From the NCBI GenBank assembly GCA_003648575.1, contig QMPN01000117.1, forward strand, positions 1 to 8,944: a stretch of 8,944 bases of DNA, in the 5' to 3' direction. Every line of letters starts with the position of its first letter. Positions within the stretch are counted from its first letter, which is position 1. This DNA comes from Bacteroidota bacterium. GTDB lineage: Bacteria; Bacteroidota; Bacteroidia; Bacteroidales; B18-G4. The notes beneath the pieces were generated by a model. It worked only from the letters and a program-made list of their open reading frames with translations. It had not been told where the DNA came from and ran no database searches. Position numbers and translations under genes: made by a program. Shown here piece by piece: positions 7,855-8,944 of the stretch.

Positions 7855-8757
7855 ATGAAAACATCACTCCTTATACTGGCCGCAGGCCTCGGAAGCCGCT
7901 ATGGCGGGATCAAACAAATGGATGGTATCGGGCCATCAGGGGAAAGCATCATCGACTACTCCATATTCGATGCCATCAGGGCAGGTTTCGACAAGATCGT
8001 ATTTGTAGTTAACAAAAAGATTGAAGCTGACTTCCGGGAGGTCTGGGAACCCAAACTGATGGGGAAGGTGGAATATGAATTCGTAATACAGGATACTGAT
8101 GACCTTCCTGCCGGATTCAAAGCACCTGCCGAACGAACAAAACCCTGGGGGACGGGGCAGGCCGTACTGGCAGCCCGGAAAGTGATCAATACACCCTTTG
8201 CAGTTATTAACGCAGACGATTTTTATGGCAGGGAGGCTTATACCCTCATACATGATTTTCTGATCGGAGAAACGGCCGATAATGCTTCCTGCATGGTGGG
8301 ATATCACCTTATGCATACGCTGTCGGAACACGGTACAGTATCGCGGGGTGTAAGCGAATTTGATGATCAGCACCTTCTGATGCGAATTACCGAGATCACC
8401 AATATTGAGAAAAGACAGGGCACCATCGGATATGAAACAGAGCAGGGCTTCAGCGAACTGGATGGAAAAGCCTTGATCTCAATGAATATCTGGGGCTTCA
8501 AGCCCATGGTGATGGAATACCTGCAAACAGGATTTAAAAGCTTTTTAGAATCAAATATTGTCAACCTCAAGTCGGAGTATTACCTGCCGGGAAGGATCAA
8601 CGATCTGGTGAATGAAGGCCTTATGAGCGTTAAAATGCTGGAAACAGCCTTTGAGTGGTTTGGTGTAACTTATCAGGAAGATAAACCGGAAACAATTGAG
8701 CGGATCAACAAGCTGATTGCCCTGGATGAATATCCGTCCGACCTATGGAATAGCTAA
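7855..8757 (+). CDS. sugar-phosphate nucleotidyltransferase
   Basis: 300-residue cytoplasmic enzyme expected to join a sugar 1-phosphate to a nucleoside triphosphate, releasing pyrophosphate. The N-terminal Rossmann-like domain has the pyrophosphorylase signature LAAGLGSRYGGIKQ at 8-21 (nucleotide-binding loop, Arg15, Lys20), then PWGTGQAVLAAR at 97-108 and the metal-binding NADDFYG at 119-125. The stretch between the signature Arg and Lys is only four residues, shorter than in RmlA/GalU-type enzymes, placing it in a separate small nucleotidyltransferase group that I cannot assign to a substrate. The C-terminal part contains KSEYYLPGRINDLV (239-252) and WFGVTYQEDK (268-277), likely a lid or sugar-side region. 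There is no left-handed beta-helix acyltransferase domain. It lies two bases after the permease and its stop TAA overlaps the kinase start by one base (TAATG), so the three are almost certainly co-translated and act on the same sugar. Confidence 0.88.
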   Translation: MKTSLLILAAGLGSRYGGIKQMDGIGPSGESIIDYSIFDAIRAGFDKIVFVVNKKIEADFREVWEPKLMGKVEYEFVIQDTDDLPAGFKAPAERTKPWGTGQAVLAARKVINTPFAVINADDFYGREAYTLIHDFLIGETADNASCMVGYHLMHTLSEHGTVSRGVSEFDDQHLLMRITEITNIEKRQGTIGYETEQGFSELDGKALISMNIWGFKPMVMEYLQTGFKSFLESNIVNLKSEYYLPGRINDLVNEGLMSVKMLETAFEWFGVTYQEDKPETIERINKLIALDEYPSDLWNS

Positions 8758-8944
8758 TGAAAGACTATAACTTTACAGAGATACTGAAATATTACGGACT
8801 GCATCCCGATTCATGCGTCATCAATGAATTTCTGAGGGGGCATATCAATGATTCCTATACCATCGATGTCAGAAATACATGTTCCTTCTTTCTTCAAAGG
8901 ATCAACCAACATGTATTCCGCGACCCGGAAGGACTTATCGAGAA
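8757..8944 (+). CDS. NahK-like sugar 1-kinase (phosphotransferase family), 3' end outside window
   Basis: Only the first 62 codons are present; the frame is open to the window end. The start at ATG 8757 overlaps the previous stop by one base. The visible sequence has FLRGHINDSYTIDV at 25-38, the family's nucleotide-binding loop, and FFLQRINQHVFRDPEGL at 44-60. These resemble the N-terminus of N-acetylhexosamine 1-kinase (NahK/LnpB), a member of the choline/aminoglycoside kinase-like family that phosphorylates GlcNAc or GalNAc at C1. Such proteins in Bacteroidota were once labelled 'mucin desulfatase MdsC', a name that should not be used for function. The catalytic HGD and DFD motifs lie beyond the window, so activity cannot be judged. 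With the permease and nucleotidyltransferase before it, a kinase feeding the nucleotidyltransferase is the natural reading. The sugar is not established. Confidence 0.78.
   Translation, partial: MKDYNFTEILKYYGLHPDSCVINEFLRGHINDSYTIDVRNTCSFFLQRINQHVFRDPEGLIE

Noticed and set aside
8757..8944. Calling the last gene a mucin-desulfating sulfatase (MdsC)
   Set aside because: The visible motifs are those of the kinase-like NahK family; the desulfatase name is historical and no sulfatase motif is present.
1..8944. CRISPR arrays, insertion sequences, tRNA genes, SusC/SusD pair, phage genes
   Set aside because: No direct or inverted repeats, transposase or integrase motifs, tRNA-like folds or SusC/D-like proteins were seen; nearly all bases are covered by the listed genes.

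Overview
The window looks like chromosomal DNA of a member of the Bacteroidota, probably an anaerobic or marine polysaccharide/glycoprotein degrader. This rests on the gene families (a GH97 glycosidase, a lipoprotein sulfatase of the Cys-type, a FucP-like sugar permease), signal peptides ending in Ala-Gln or a Bacteroidota-like lipobox, starts without clear Shine-Dalgarno sequences, and one stretch that fits the Bacteroidota -33/-7 promoter. The genus cannot be named from the sequence. All genes are on the + strand and coding density is very high: the only gap above 15 bases is 6510-6583. I saw no RNA genes, mobile elements, CRISPR arrays or repeats.

Region 1 (1-6509) is a run of five genes with junctions of +14, -4, +10 and +1 bases, so very likely one operon that began upstream of the window. 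It holds the 3' part of a trans-3-hydroxy-L-proline dehydratase (cytoplasmic), a secreted serine peptidase related to the S28/S37 tripeptidyl/prolyl peptidases, a small exported protein that looks like a cut-down glycoside-hydrolase barrel, a lipoprotein formylglycine sulfatase, and a GH97 glycosidase whose active-site pattern is that of the retaining (alpha-galactosidase-like) branch rather than of SusB.

Region 2 (6510-8944) begins with a 74-base gap carrying a plausible promoter, followed by a FucP-type sugar/H+ permease, a sugar-phosphate nucleotidyltransferase and the first 62 codons of a NahK-like sugar 1-kinase, joined by +2 and -1 bases. Together these could import a monosaccharide, phosphorylate it at C1 and activate it to an NDP-sugar.

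Read as a whole, enzymes outside the cytoplasm would remove sulfate, sugars and peptides from a complex glycoconjugate, and the permease/kinase/nucleotidyltransferase set and the hydroxyproline dehydratase would process the released sugar and imino acid. The substrate is not shown by the sequence; a sulfated, hydroxyproline-containing glycoprotein is my inference. No SusC/SusD pair lies in the window. The most unusual single item is the reduced glycosidase-like protein at 2320-3114.
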